DNA of 64,000 nt, from contig NZ_BMNA01000005.1 in NCBI RefSeq assembly GCF_014646215.1, forward strand, positions 106,084 through 170,083. The letters run 5' to 3'. The notes beneath the pieces are model-generated. The model had not been told where the DNA came from. It did no database searches and saw only the letters and a list, made by a program, of their open reading frames with translations. Source of the DNA: Nakamurella endophytica (lineage in GTDB: Bacteria; Actinomycetota; Actinomycetes; Mycobacteriales; Nakamurellaceae). The position numbers and the translations under genes were made by a program. Positions 8,601-17,329 of the stretch are shown one piece after another. The first letter of the stretch is position 1; every line of letters starts with the position of its first letter.

Positions 8601-10619
8601 CAGGCCGGCGGCGAGCACCAGGGCGTTGAACCCGTCGACCTCCGCGCGGCCGTGCCAGGCGGCCAGGAACGACGCCGAGAACCGGTTCCGCAGCTCGTCG
8701 GTGACGCCGCCCGGTAGCGGGCCGGTCCGCACCCGCAGCCCGAAGTCGTAGATGTGCGACGGCGTCCCGTCCGTCCGGCGCACCTGGTACGGGCGCTCGT
8801 CGATCACCTCGGCGCCCATGCTCTGCAGCACCGGCAGCACCCGGGACAGGGTGACCGTGGCACCGGTGACGTACAGCTTGAGCCGCTGCTCGACCGGCGC
8901 GCCGCCGTCGGGGCCGGGCGCCGTGCCACCGCCGGCGGGGACGAACGCCAGCGCCAGGTCCTCGGGGCCCTCGAGCGCGTCCAGCCGGCGCAGGTCGGCG
9001 ACGGCGTCGTCGACCCGGTAGTCCTCCTTGTAGGCCTCGTCGAAGGCTTCGGCGTAGCGGGTCAACGCGCCGGCGGTGTCCAGGTCCTCGGCGCCGCCGA
9101 CGACGGCCTGCACCAGCCGGTCGTCCCAGGTCCGGATCGTCGACCGCAGGGCTCGGTTGAGCTCGGCCACCGCCGCCGGGTCGAGGTCGACCGGCCGCTC
9201 CGGATCGGTGTGCACGGTGAAGTGCACGGCCGCCATCTCCGAGGCGCCGATCCGGGCGGTGTAGTGGATGGCGCTGCCGTGCAACCGGTCCACCAGGATC
9301 TGCTGCATGGCCAGGCGCGCGTGCGTGGTGTACCGGTCCCGCGGGAGGTAGACCAGCGCGTTGACGAAGCGCCCGAACGGGTCCGGTTGCAGGAAGGCCC
9401 GCAACCGGCGCCGGCTGGACAGCTGCAGCACGCCGCTCACCACGTCCAGCACGAGCGCCGGATCGGCCCAGAACAGCTCCGCCCTGGGGTAGCCGGACAG
9501 CAGGTCCATGGCCTGCTGCCCGGTGTAGGAGTCCGGGGAGGCACCCAACGCCGACAGCACGGTCGCGACCGTGCGCCGGACCACCGGCGTGGTGGTGACC
9601 TCGGCGTTCATCGCCCGCGGGGTCAGTACGCCCACGAACCGGTGGCGCCGGACGAGCCGGCCCGCGCCGTCCAGGATCCGCACCGTCACCGAGAACGGCG
9701 GCTGCTTGCGGCTGAGCGCGGATCCCGAGGTCAGCTGCGTGATGACCAGGTGGCCGCCGCCGGCGTCCGCTCGCACGGCGGCGTCGTCGAAGAGCTCGGC
9801 ACCGGGGACCCCGTCGCGCAGCACGCCGAGACCGGACCCGGGCACCGGCTCGGGTCCGGATGCGCCGGGCCGGTCCTGCCGGTACCCGAGGAAGGTCAGG
9901 TGCCCGGCGGTGAGCCAGTGCAGCAGGTCGGCGGCCTCGGCGACGTCCTGGGTCGGCAGGGGTGACGGCGTGACGCGCAGTTCCGAGGCGACCATCGCGG
10001 CCGCACCGAGCAGGGCCGCGGCGTCGGCCGAGACGGCCCGGACCGCCTCGAGGACGTCCGCCATCCGCTCCTCGATGGCCTCCGCGCGCTCGGCGTCGGA
10101 GAGCCGGTCGACGACCAGGTGCATCCAGGACTCGCGGACCGCGGTCCGGGGATCCGCCGGATGGCCGGACTCCCCGAGCACCTCGACGAGCCGGCCGCCG
10201 GGGTCGCGGCGCACGGACAGGATGGGGTGCAGCACGCGGTGCACCGTGACGCCGGACGCGGCCAGCACGCCGATGACGGAGTCGACGAGGTTGGGCATGT
10301 CGTCGTTGACGACGTCGATGACGGTGGACGCGGCGCTCCAGGTCCCGGTGGAACCGGCCGGCTGCGGCGGGTTCGCGAACCGGATCCGGGCCGCGCCGGG
10401 CCGCCGGACCTCGGCGATCCGCAGGTGCCCCTGGACGATCGCCAGCACGTCGTCGGCGGTGGACGGCAGGTCGTCCGCGGGGACGTGCCGGAAGTAGGCG
10501 CGGACCAGACCGGCGAGATCGGGACGTCGGTCGGCGGCCTCGTCGAGGGCCTGCGCTCCGGGTGACGGTTCGACCCGCTCCGCGTCCTCCGCCGAACGGG
10601 ACTGCTCCGTCTGGGTCAT
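5694..10619 (-). CDS. gdh: NAD-specific glutamate dehydrogenase, large (180-kDa) class
   Basis: 1641 residues, typical of the L_180 class (the M. tuberculosis enzyme is 1624). It interconverts glutamate and 2-oxoglutarate with NAD, feeding or draining ammonium. The N-terminal half has ACT-like regulatory segments. The catalytic part near residue 835 reads GPVARGGLRWSDRPEDFR, followed by VGAKGGFV with the substrate Lys. A conserved helical domain follows (GEGGNLGVTQLGRIEFA near residue 1165). I start at ATG 10619 because AGGGAG lies 6 bases upstream. The open frame runs further but is unconserved. A TAGGCT -10 box at 10664-10669 would give a leader of roughly 40 bases. Confidence 0.95.
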   Translation of the reverse strand: MTQTEQSRSAEDAERVEPSPGAQALDEAADRRPDLAGLVRAYFRHVPADDLPSTADDVLAIVQGHLRIAEVRRPGAARIRFANPPQPAGSTGTWSAASTVIDVVNDDMPNLVDSVIGVLAASGVTVHRVLHPILSVRRDPGGRLVEVLGESGHPADPRTAVRESWMHLVVDRLSDAERAEAIEERMADVLEAVRAVSADAAALLGAAAMVASELRVTPSPLPTQDVAEAADLLHWLTAGHLTFLGYRQDRPGASGPEPVPGSGLGVLRDGVPGAELFDDAAVRADAGGGHLVITQLTSGSALSRKQPPFSVTVRILDGAGRLVRRHRFVGVLTPRAMNAEVTTTPVVRRTVATVLSALGASPDSYTGQQAMDLLSGYPRAELFWADPALVLDVVSGVLQLSSRRRLRAFLQPDPFGRFVNALVYLPRDRYTTHARLAMQQILVDRLHGSAIHYTARIGASEMAAVHFTVHTDPERPVDLDPAAVAELNRALRSTIRTWDDRLVQAVVGGAEDLDTAGALTRYAEAFDEAYKEDYRVDDAVADLRRLDALEGPEDLALAFVPAGGGTAPGPDGGAPVEQRLKLYVTGATVTLSRVLPVLQSMGAEVIDERPYQVRRTDGTPSHIYDFGLRVRTGPLPGGVTDELRNRFSASFLAAWHGRAEVDGFNALVLAAGLDWRQIAVLRAYAHYLRQIGSPYTQRYLEQVLVGHPAIVADLAELFRLRFDPDSFAGDAARAGEARRSACAELAASVARDLDAVASLDADRILRSFLTLIQATVRTNRFRRSADGTARECLSFKLLPHLVPGIPKPVPAFEIWVYSPRVEGVHLRFGPVARGGLRWSDRPEDFRTEILGLVKAQEVKNAVIVPVGAKGGFVLRQPPVPTGRPVADREALQAEGVTCYRAFIAALLDVTDNRVDGAVVPPEDVVRHDEDDSYLVVAADKGTATFSDIANDVAAGYGFWLGDAFASGGSAGYDHKAMGITARGAWESVRHHFRELDVDTQTTDFSCVGIGDMSGDVFGNGMLLSRHIRLLAAFDHRHVFLDPDPDPETSYRERERLFRLPRSSWADYDTALLSPGGGVWPRTAKSVPVTEPVRAALGIPADVTALTPVELIRAVLAAPVDLLWNGGIGTYVKASTETHADVGDKANDAVRVDGVDLRARVVGEGGNLGVTQLGRIEFARAGGRINTDAIDNSAGVDTSDHEVNIKIALQPAVAAGRLGAADRTALLGRMTDDVAALVLADNQAQNRVLGVSRYHSVPMLSVHARLIDALVASGRLDRALEFLPSRAQIKAREAAGEPLTSPELSVLLAYVKSDLTQALLADDLPDDPVLADRLHRYFPAAMQAADPAGDPVADIDGHPLAREIVTTTTVNDVVNTAGITYAFRLSEEIGASAPDAVRAYEVVTAVFGLRELWSDIAALDTVVPAATQDTLHLEVRRLLDRAARWLLTHRPAPLDVAGEIHRYADAVGRLASRMPRLVTGVEHRNVRADAARLTELGSPPDLALRVAYALYTFSLLDVVDVALESGSDLEVAAEVYFALSAHLDFDRMLSAITALQRGDRWHALARQALRDDLYRSMRLITADVLARTDARRDISARIADWEAESATRLARARTTLAQIAAAPAVDLAALSVGASEFRGIVG

Positions 10620-10663
10620 CACGTCTCCCTGCTCGCCGGTGCGCCGTTGCACCGCTTCCGCCG

Positions 10664-10669
10664 AGCCTA
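10664..10669 (-). promoter_or_regulatory. Candidate -10 box for gdh
   Basis: TAGGCT on the minus strand fits the actinobacterial TANNNT -10 consensus and lies about 45 bases before the gdh ATG. No clear TTGACA-like -35 is present. The 365-base gap 10620-10984 otherwise holds only the ettA terminator. Confidence 0.45.
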
Positions 10670-10935
10670 GTCCGTGGCGGCGGGCCGGGCCGGTGCCGAC
10701 GAAGGGACGCCCGGACGGTGCCGGTCGTTGCCCGCACCCCGGCTGTAGGGCGCTGACCTGCACGAACAGTGATCACCAGACCATCGGTGATGAGGCACGT
10801 CACACCTCGGCGGCCGCGGCGATCACGATCCGGGTGGCCCGCCCGCACCGGGGCCGGGCCGCTGGGGACGTGCGGCCAGCTCGCCACCGCCCGGGTGGCC
10901 GGGGGTGACGGTGCGGTGGGCGCCGCAGGGGCCGT

Positions 10936-10969
10936 CGCCGGCCCGGTGCCCGGGGACACCGGGCCGGCG
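10936..10969 (-). terminator. Strong hairpin after ettA
   Basis: A perfect 13-bp stem (CGCCGGCCCGGTG / CACCGGGCCGGCG) with an 8-nt loop starts 15 bases past the ettA stop. It should separate ettA transcription from gdh. Confidence 0.65.
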
Positions 10970-10984
10970 GACGACCGTGCGGGC

Positions 10985-12664
10985 TCAGCTGTCCCGGGTG
11001 AGCTTGCGGTGGGTGACCCGGTGCGGCCGGGCGGCGTCCGCGCCCATCCGGGAGATCTTGTTCTTCTCGTAGTCGCTGAAGTTGCCCTCGAAGAAGAACC
11101 ACTGGGCCGGGTCCTCGTCCGTGCCCTCCCAGGCCAGGATGTGCGTACAGGTCCGGTCGAGGAACCAGCGATCGTGCGAGATCACCACGGCGCACCCCGG
11201 GAACTGCTCGAGCGCGTTCTCCAGCGACCCCAGGGTCTCGACGTCCAGGTCGTTGGTGGGCTCGTCGAGCAGGATCAGGTTGCCGCCCTCCTTGAGGGTC
11301 AGCGCCAGGTTCAACCGGTTGCGCTCCCCACCGGACAGCACCCCCGACGGCTTCTGCTGGTCGGGGCCCTTGAACCCGAAGGCTGCGACGTAGGCCCGAC
11401 TGGGCATCTCGACGTGGCCGACCTTGATGTGGTCGAGCCCGTCCGAGACGACCTGCCACACGTTCTTCTTCGGGTCGATGCCGGCGCGGTTCTGGTCGAC
11501 GTAGGACAGCCGCACGGTCTCGCCGACCTTGACGTTGCCCTTGTCGGGCTGCTCGAGACCGACGATCGTCTTGAACAGCGTGGTCTTGCCGACTCCGTTC
11601 GGGCCGATCACACCGACGATGCCGTTGCGCGGCAGGGTGAAGGACAGCCCGTCGATGAGCACCCGGTCGCCGAAGCCCTTCTTCAGGTCGTCGACGTCCA
11701 CCACGATGCTGCCCAGCCGCGGCCCCGGCGGGATCTGGATCTCCTCGAAGTCGAGCTTGCGGGTGCGGTCGGCCTCCGCCGCCATCTCCTCGTACCGCTG
11801 CAGCCGCGCCTTGGACTTGGCCTGCCGGGCCTTGGCACCCGAGCGGACCCACTCCAGTTCCTGCTGCAGCCGCTTGGCGAGCTTGGCGTCCTTCTTGCCC
11901 TGGACCTCCATCCGCTCGGCCTTCTTCTCCAGGTAGGTGGAGTAGTTGCCCTCGTACGGGATCAGCCGGCCGCGATCGACCTCGGCGATCCACTGCGCGA
12001 CGTTGTCCAGGAAGTACCGGTCGTGGGTGACCGCCAGGACGGCACCGGCGTAGCCGGACAGGAACTGCTCCAGCCACAACACGGACTCGGCGTCCAGGTG
12101 GTTGGTGGGCTCGTCCAGCAGCAACAGGTCGGGGGCGGACAGCAGCAGCCGGCACAGCGCCACCCGGCGCCGCTCGCCACCGGAGAGCACGCTGACGTCC
12201 GCGTCGCCGGGCGGGCAGCGCAGGGCGTCCATCGCCTGCTCCAGCTGGGCGTCCAGGTCCCAGGCGTTGGCGTTGTCGATCTCCTCCTGGAGCTGCCCCA
12301 TCTCCTCCATCAGGGCGTCGCTGTAATCGGTGCCCAGCAGCTCGCCGATCTCGTTGAACCGGTGCAGCTTGGCGTAGAGGTCGCCGTAGGCCTCCTGGAT
12401 GTTCTCCAGGACGGTCTTGGCCTCGTCCAGCTGCGGTTCCTGCTGCAGGATGCCGACGGTGAAGCCGGGCGTCAGGAACGCCTCGCCATTGCTGGGCGTG
12501 TCCAGCCCGGCCATGATCTTGAGGATGGTCGACTTCCCGGCGCCGTTGGGGCCGACGACACCGATCTTGGCCCCCGGGTAGAACGACATCGTCACGTCGT
12601 CCAGGATCAGCTTGTCGCCGACCGCCTTGCGGGCCTTCTTCATGGTGTAGATGAACTCGGGCAC
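10985..12664 (-). CDS. ettA: Energy-dependent translational throttle protein EttA (ABC-F)
   Basis: 559 residues with two ABC ATPase cassettes and no membrane segment. Walker A motifs are GPNGAGKST (near residue 40) and GPNGVGKTT (near residue 355). LSGGE signatures and DEPTNHLD / DEPTNDLD Walker B motifs follow in each half. A basic linker (residues 245-300) corresponds to the P-site tRNA-interacting motif. The length and second-cassette sequence match EttA rather than resistance ABC-Fs. It binds the ribosomal E site and gates elongation according to ATP level. Start is GTG with an AGAGG site. The gene lies between ssb-like and gdh, as in M. tuberculosis (Rv2477c). Confidence 0.95.
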   Translation of the reverse strand: MPEFIYTMKKARKAVGDKLILDDVTMSFYPGAKIGVVGPNGAGKSTILKIMAGLDTPSNGEAFLTPGFTVGILQQEPQLDEAKTVLENIQEAYGDLYAKLHRFNEIGELLGTDYSDALMEEMGQLQEEIDNANAWDLDAQLEQAMDALRCPPGDADVSVLSGGERRRVALCRLLLSAPDLLLLDEPTNHLDAESVLWLEQFLSGYAGAVLAVTHDRYFLDNVAQWIAEVDRGRLIPYEGNYSTYLEKKAERMEVQGKKDAKLAKRLQQELEWVRSGAKARQAKSKARLQRYEEMAAEADRTRKLDFEEIQIPPGPRLGSIVVDVDDLKKGFGDRVLIDGLSFTLPRNGIVGVIGPNGVGKTTLFKTIVGLEQPDKGNVKVGETVRLSYVDQNRAGIDPKKNVWQVVSDGLDHIKVGHVEMPSRAYVAAFGFKGPDQQKPSGVLSGGERNRLNLALTLKEGGNLILLDEPTNDLDVETLGSLENALEQFPGCAVVISHDRWFLDRTCTHILAWEGTDEDPAQWFFFEGNFSDYEKNKISRMGADAARPHRVTHRKLTRDS

Positions 12665-12796
12665 GTCGAACCAGACCTCTCACTGCCGGGGAACCGCCAC
12701 TGAATCGCCAGGACACCGGCAGACCGGCGGGCGATCGCGCGCCCACCAGTCTGCCCTACCGGGCCTCGTCCCTCTCAACGCCTCCGGGCGGCGCCG

Positions 12797-13318
12797 TCAT
12801 CCCCCCAGCGGGACCAGCGGCCGCGCCGGGTCGGCCTCCTGCCGTGCGGCCGCGTCCGGGTCGTCCGACCGGTCGGCCGCTGCCGGCGTCCCCGCCGCCG
12901 GACCGGCTCCGTCGGGCTCGTCCCCGCCGGCGGGTCCCGGCGGCGGCCCGGGCTGCTCGACCCGCGCGAACCGCCCCGCCATCCGCGCCACGTCGAGCGC
13001 CACGACATCGGCCTTGACGTCGGTCCAGTAGTCGGTCACGCCGTCCTCCCGCTCGAACCGGCGGGTGCTGATCCGGCCCACCACCACGACCGGGTCGCCC
13101 TTGCGGACGTGCGCGATCACCCCGGATGCGACGCGTCGCCAGCCGACGACCGTCACGCCGAACTCGTCCCCGTCCGTCCACTGGGCGGCCGCCTCGTCGT
13201 ACCGCCGCTCGGTCGCCACCACCCGCATCGACAGCCGCTCGCCGCCGGTCGTCGCCGTCACGGTCGGGTTGCTCGCCACCCGTCCGACGATCGTCACCGC
13301 TGCTGCATCGGTCCTCAT
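12797..13318 (-). CDS. Single-stranded DNA-binding protein (accessory SSB)
   Basis: 173 residues. Residues 1-115 form an OB fold of the SSB type (AAVTIVGRVASNPTVTATTGGERLSMRV… YWTDVKADVVALDVAR). The C-terminal third is a Pro/Gly/Ala/Asp-rich disordered tail. It ends in VPLGG and lacks the acidic DDDIPF-type tip of housekeeping SSB, so it is probably the SsbB-like paralogue that matches Rv2478c. AAGGGA precedes the ATG at 13318. It lies just upstream of ettA on the same strand. Confidence 0.88.
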   Translation of the reverse strand: MRTDAAAVTIVGRVASNPTVTATTGGERLSMRVVATERRYDEAAAQWTDGDEFGVTVVGWRRVASGVIAHVRKGDPVVVVGRISTRRFEREDGVTDYWTDVKADVVALDVARMAGRFARVEQPGPPPGPAGGDEPDGAGPAAGTPAAADRSDDPDAAARQEADPARPLVPLGG

Positions 13319-13451
13319 GTCGCGTCCCTTCCGCCGGGGCGGCCCGCTGCCGCCCCGGCTGTGCGACCACGGTGGCGGTGCGACACACCCGGTGCCACCG
13401 CCTCCCGGGTGGCTGTGGACAACGCCGCGCCGTGGGGACGGACGCCCCGGG

Positions 13452-15647
13452 TCAGCTCTGCTGGGACGGGTCCGGACCGGGCGGCGCCGGGCTCGCGCCG
13501 TCCGGGGACCGCGGGTCGGGTGCATGGCCCGTCGGGCTGGTGCGGGGGCGCTCAGCGACGGCGACACCGCCGCCCGCCGCGGCCGCGGAGGACCGCCGGG
13601 CCAGGCCGGCCAGCATGGCGTTGTAGCTGTGGAGCTCGACATCGCCGTCGGCGTCGCGCCGCCGGTCGTCGCGCCGCGCCTCCCGGTCGTCGGCCCGCGC
13701 CCACTGCGCCACCAGCGCGATCAGCACGATCAGCATCGGCAGCTCGGTGGCGCCCCAGGCGACGCCGCCGCCGAGCTGCTGGTCGGCGACCAGGTTCGGC
13801 GCCCACGGCAGGTCCAGGCTCTGGTAGTAGCCGGTCGCCAGGGCGCTGTGCGAGTTCATCAGGGCCAGGCCGAAGAACGCGTGGAACGGGATGGCGGCGA
13901 TGAGCAGGGCCAGCTTGACCACCGGCGTGAGGCGGCGCGGCGCCGGATCGATACCGATGATCACCCAGTAGTAGAGGTAGCCGACCACCAGGAAGTGCAC
14001 GTTCATCACCAGGTGGCCGAAATGGTTGTCCATCATCGCGTCGAACAGGCCGGTGAAGTACACGGCGTAGAACGAGCCGATGAACAGCGGCAGCACCACC
14101 AGCGGATGCGTCATCATCCGGGCGATGCGGCCGTTCAGCACGGCCACCAGCGCCTCCCGGGCGCCGGGGACCCCGGCGCGCGAGACCGGCAGCGCCCGCA
14201 GCGCCAGCGTGGTCGGTGCACCGAGCACGAACAGGATGGGCGCCACCATGCCCAGCGTCATGTGCTCGATCATGTGCAGCGAGAACTGCGACTGCGCGTA
14301 GCGACCCAGGCCGGACGAGGTCGCCAGGACGACCGCCAGGCAGCCGAGCAGCCAGGACGCCGACCGCCCGACCGGCCAGGCGTCACCGCGCCGGCGCAGC
14401 CGCCGCACGGCGAGCAGGTACACCACCGCCAGCACCACCGCGCCGGTGCCGAGCAGCCAGTCCCACCGCCAGTCGAGCAGCAGGCGCGCCGGCGTGGGCG
14501 GGCCTGCCAGGTCGTAGCCCAGCACGTCCTCGAGGGCCGACGGCACCGCACCCGACGGCGGCGGCGGCGCACTGCGGGCCAGCGCGGCCGCGACGCCCAG
14601 CACGGCCGCCATCACCAGGACCTCGACGGTCGCCAACCGGACGAGCGCTCGCCGGTCCCCCCGGTCGACCGCCGGAAGCGTCCGGCGGCGGTGCAGCCAG
14701 CCGATGCCGCCGAGGACGAGCAGCAGCACAGCCTTGATCGAGATGAGCCGGCCGTAGTCGGTGGTCCACAGGTCCGAGACCGCGGACAGCCGGACCCAGG
14801 CGTTGCCCACCCCGGAGAGCAGCACGGCGACGAACGCCACCAGCGCGACAGCGGAGTAGCGGCGGGCGACGACCGACAGGTGCGGCACCCGCTGCCGGGC
14901 GAGTCCGAGGAAGGCCACCAGACCGCCGACCCACACCGAGACGCCGACCAGGTGGTAGATCATGGTGTCGACCGCGACGTCGTGGTCGCCGCTGGACGAG
15001 GCATGGCCGCTCAGCGCCAGCGGGAGCAGCGCACCGACGGCGGCGGTCAGCAGCCAACCGGCCCATCCCGGGCGCAGCACGCTCCAGCCCAGGATGCCGA
15101 TCAGCAGCGCCACGCACCCGGAGATGACGTAGCCGCGCGCCACGTCCACGTCCCGGACGGCCTGCAGGAACGCGTCCGCCCGCAGCGACGGCACCAGCCC
15201 CGTCGGCACCACGTCCGACCAGGTCACCGGGACCAGCGCGAAGGCCGTCGCCGCCCACACCAGGGCGGACAGCGCCGCGGCCCGCACGGCCCGGTACCCC
15301 CCGACGTCCAGCAACCCGGACCGCTGCGGCGGTGCCAACGCCACGGCGGCGACCAGCCAGCCCACCGTCAGCGCCGCCATCAGGTCGAACAGGCCCTTGA
15401 GCGCGGGCAGCGCCAGCTCGGTGAGCGCCGGCGCGTCGGGGATGCCGGGAACCGGCCGGCGCGACGGGACCAGGGCCATCAACCCGACGGCGATGCAGGC
15501 GGTGACCAGCGCCGCGGCCACGGTCACCGCCGTGACGGTCCAGCCGTCCCGCCGGGGCCGCAGGGCTCGGGTCCCGGTGGCGGTGTTGCTGTGGCTGGCG
15601 CTGTCGGGGGACGCCGCGTCCGCGGTCGCGGCGGGCTGGTCGGTCAC
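13452..15647 (-). CDS. CopD-CtaG fusion: copper resistance/cytochrome oxidase assembly membrane protein
   Basis: 731 residues with about 14-15 membrane helices. The first half (to about residue 340) is CopD-like, with TMIYHLVGVSVWVGGLVAFLGL bearing the His/Trp motif. The second half is a CtaG-like caa3 oxidase assembly domain (SLHMIEHMTLGMVAPILFVLGAP, HPLVVLPLF and HFGHLVMNVHFLVVGYLYYW), rich in His that could hold copper. It likely delivers copper to haem-copper oxidase at the membrane and resembles M. tuberculosis Rv0102. The Pro-rich tail after about 690 is cytosolic. A TACCCT box ends 7 bases before the GTG, supporting this start and a near-leaderless message. Confidence 0.88.
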   Translation of the reverse strand: MTDQPAATADAASPDSASHSNTATGTRALRPRRDGWTVTAVTVAAALVTACIAVGLMALVPSRRPVPGIPDAPALTELALPALKGLFDLMAALTVGWLVAAVALAPPQRSGLLDVGGYRAVRAAALSALVWAATAFALVPVTWSDVVPTGLVPSLRADAFLQAVRDVDVARGYVISGCVALLIGILGWSVLRPGWAGWLLTAAVGALLPLALSGHASSSGDHDVAVDTMIYHLVGVSVWVGGLVAFLGLARQRVPHLSVVARRYSAVALVAFVAVLLSGVGNAWVRLSAVSDLWTTDYGRLISIKAVLLLVLGGIGWLHRRRTLPAVDRGDRRALVRLATVEVLVMAAVLGVAAALARSAPPPPSGAVPSALEDVLGYDLAGPPTPARLLLDWRWDWLLGTGAVVLAVVYLLAVRRLRRRGDAWPVGRSASWLLGCLAVVLATSSGLGRYAQSQFSLHMIEHMTLGMVAPILFVLGAPTTLALRALPVSRAGVPGAREALVAVLNGRIARMMTHPLVVLPLFIGSFYAVYFTGLFDAMMDNHFGHLVMNVHFLVVGYLYYWVIIGIDPAPRRLTPVVKLALLIAAIPFHAFFGLALMNSHSALATGYYQSLDLPWAPNLVADQQLGGGVAWGATELPMLIVLIALVAQWARADDREARRDDRRRDADGDVELHSYNAMLAGLARRSSAAAAGGGVAVAERPRTSPTGHAPDPRSPDGASPAPPGPDPSQQS

Positions 15648-15727
15648 GGTGTCGAGGGTACGGGCGGGGCCGTACGGTCGGCGTGGCTCCGGCTGCGCGA
15701 CCCGGGACGCCGCACGGCCTGCCGGGC

Positions 15728-15733
15728 TACTGT
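15728..15733 (+). promoter_or_regulatory. Candidate -10 box of tRNA-Arg
   Basis: TACTGT lies 28 bases before the mature tRNA end, a plausible distance for a processed 5' leader. It also falls between the divergent CopD-CtaG gene and the tRNA. Confidence 0.45.
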
Positions 15734-15761
15734 TGTCCGGTCCGGCCTCCCGCCGGCGTCG

Positions 15762-15835
15762 GCGCTCGTAGCTCAGCTGGACAGAGCAGCGGACTTCTAA
15801 TCCGCCGGTCGCAGGTTCGAATCCTGCCGGGCGCG
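15762..15835 (+). tRNA. tRNA-Arg (UCU)
   Basis: 74-nt cloverleaf. The acceptor GCGCTCG pairs with CGGGCGC (one T-G pair). The anticodon stem GCGGA/TCCGC encloses loop CTTCTAA, giving anticodon TCT at 15796-15798. The T arm is GCAGG-TTCGAAT-CCTGC, with discriminator G. CCA is not encoded. It should read AGA/AGG. Confidence 0.95.
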
Positions 15836-15878
15836 CCGTCCGCGCCCGCCGGTGCGCCGGTGCCACCCGTCGCGGTCC

Positions 15879-15928
15879 GTCACCGTCCCGCCGGCCGGCC
15901 CGTCGCGTCACCGTCCCGCCGGCCGGCC
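15879..15928. repeat. Direct 22-bp repeat with GGCCGGCC palindromes
   Basis: GTCACCGTCCCGCCGGCCGG… occurs at 15879-15900 and again at 15907-15928, followed by further CCGGCCGG palindromes to about 15960. The tract lies between tRNA-Arg and the converging flavin oxidase and can form several stable hairpins, so it may act as a two-way terminator. Confidence 0.6.
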
Positions 15929-15967
15929 GGCCCCGCCGGCCGGCCTCCGGGACCGGCCGGCGGACGC

Positions 15968-17329
15968 TCAGAAGGCGTGGTTGCTGCGCAGGACCCCGGC
16001 CGGGTCCAGCTCGGCCCGCAACGCGCGCAGCAGCTGCAGGGTGGCCGGGTCGAAGAACCGTGCGGGGTCGTCGGCGGCCTCCCGGAAGTTGAGGTAGTCG
16101 CGCCCCGATCGCCACGGCTGGACCGCGTCGACCAACCGGTGCACGGCCGCCCGGACCACCGGCAACGCCTCCGGGACGGGCACCATGCCGCCGGTGAAGC
16201 CGAGGAACCGTCCCGGCAGGTGGTCGACGGCCCCGCCGTCCGGGTCCCGTCGGGCCAGCGCACCGCCCAGGTGGCGCAGGTCGACCAGCAGCAGCGGCGT
16301 GTCGACGCCCGGTCCCGCCAACTCCATCAGGACGTCGACGGCCGCGGACGGCAGGTCGTCGAGGACGAAGCCGTCCCCGCAGGCCGGCGCGGGTCCGGGC
16401 GGGTCCATGTGCAGCTGGCCCAGGTCGGCCGTGGACATCGGGGCGAACGTGTCGATCACCGGACCGAGTGCCCGCAGCGGTGCCAGCAGCTCGGCCGCCT
16501 CGGCCTCGGGCAGGTCGACCGCCCCGTCGACCATCGCGAAGGACCGGCCGCTCAGGAAGTCCGGCAGGTCCGGCAGCGGCGGGATCCGAAGCAACCGCAC
16601 GCAGGTGGTGGCCGCCTCGTCGAGCCCGTCGGTCCACGCCCGGTACCCGTCGAGGACCTCGCGGGCACGATCCAGCGGGAACATCAGCCAGCCCGCGTAC
16701 ACCTGGGACAGCGGGAGAACGTCGAACTCCAGGGCGCACACGACGCCCAGGTTGGCGCCGCCGCCACGAACGGCCCGGAACAGCTCCGGCCGGTGGTCGC
16801 GGTCGACGCGGCAGAAGGTGCCGTCGCCGGTCACCAGCTCCACGGCCTGCACCCGGGACGCCGCCAGGCCGTACTTGCGAGCCAGCCAGCTGTAGCCGCC
16901 ACCGAGGGTGTACCCCACCACGCCGACGTCCGGGGCCGACCCGGCCAGCGCGGTCAGCCCGTGCGGCCGGAGCGCCTCGGTGACCTGCGACCAGACCACG
17001 CCGGCGCCGATCCGCACGCGCCGCGCGGCCGGATCCACCGTCACCTCCTGCAGGCGGTCGGTGCGCAGCAGGATGGTCGAGGACAGGTCGCCCAGCGGCG
17101 CGGCGTTGTGGCCGGTGCCCTGCGGGGTGACCCGCAGGCCGGCGGCGCCGGCGTACCGGACCACCGCGGCGACGTCGTCGGCGTCGGCCACCTGCACCAC
17201 GAAGGCGGGCTGCTGGTCGACCGCCAGGTTCCAGGCCATCCGGGCCGACGGCCACTCGGGGTCCGCGGGCGTGACGACCGTCCCGGCCAGCGTGGCGGCC
17301 AGGCTCTCCAGGTCCAGCGCGACGGTCAT
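15968..17329 (-). CDS. FAD-dependent oxidase (FAD_binding_4 / BBE type)
   Basis: 453 residues. The N-terminal PCMH FAD domain is clear: VAAVVRYAGAAGLRVTPQGTGHNAAPLGDL, then VGYTLGGGYSWLARKYGLAA and RGGGANLGVVCALEF. The last 50 residues (WRSGRDYLNF and FFDPATLQLLRALRAELDP) are the berberine-bridge-like end. The His in TGHN could be a covalent FAD site. Such enzymes oxidise alcohols, sugars or amines with oxygen. The substrate is not evident. The ATG at 17329 overlaps the stop of the DUF4265 gene (ATGA), so the two are translationally coupled. Confidence 0.88.
   Translation of the reverse strand: MTVALDLESLAATLAGTVVTPADPEWPSARMAWNLAVDQQPAFVVQVADADDVAAVVRYAGAAGLRVTPQGTGHNAAPLGDLSSTILLRTDRLQEVTVDPAARRVRIGAGVVWSQVTEALRPHGLTALAGSAPDVGVVGYTLGGGYSWLARKYGLAASRVQAVELVTGDGTFCRVDRDHRPELFRAVRGGGANLGVVCALEFDVLPLSQVYAGWLMFPLDRAREVLDGYRAWTDGLDEAATTCVRLLRIPPLPDLPDFLSGRSFAMVDGAVDLPEAEAAELLAPLRALGPVIDTFAPMSTADLGQLHMDPPGPAPACGDGFVLDDLPSAAVDVLMELAGPGVDTPLLLVDLRHLGGALARRDPDGGAVDHLPGRFLGFTGGMVPVPEALPVVRAAVHRLVDAVQPWRSGRDYLNFREAADDPARFFDPATLQLLRALRAELDPAGVLRSNHAF

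Noticed and set aside
10769-12703. A 644-codon open frame on the plus strand opposite ettA
   Set aside because: It is a shadow of ettA: Val/Gln/Gly-rich, with no domain, and the ettA frame carries both ABC cassettes. The same holds for the other long antisense frames opposite gdh, CopD-CtaG and the SARP gene.
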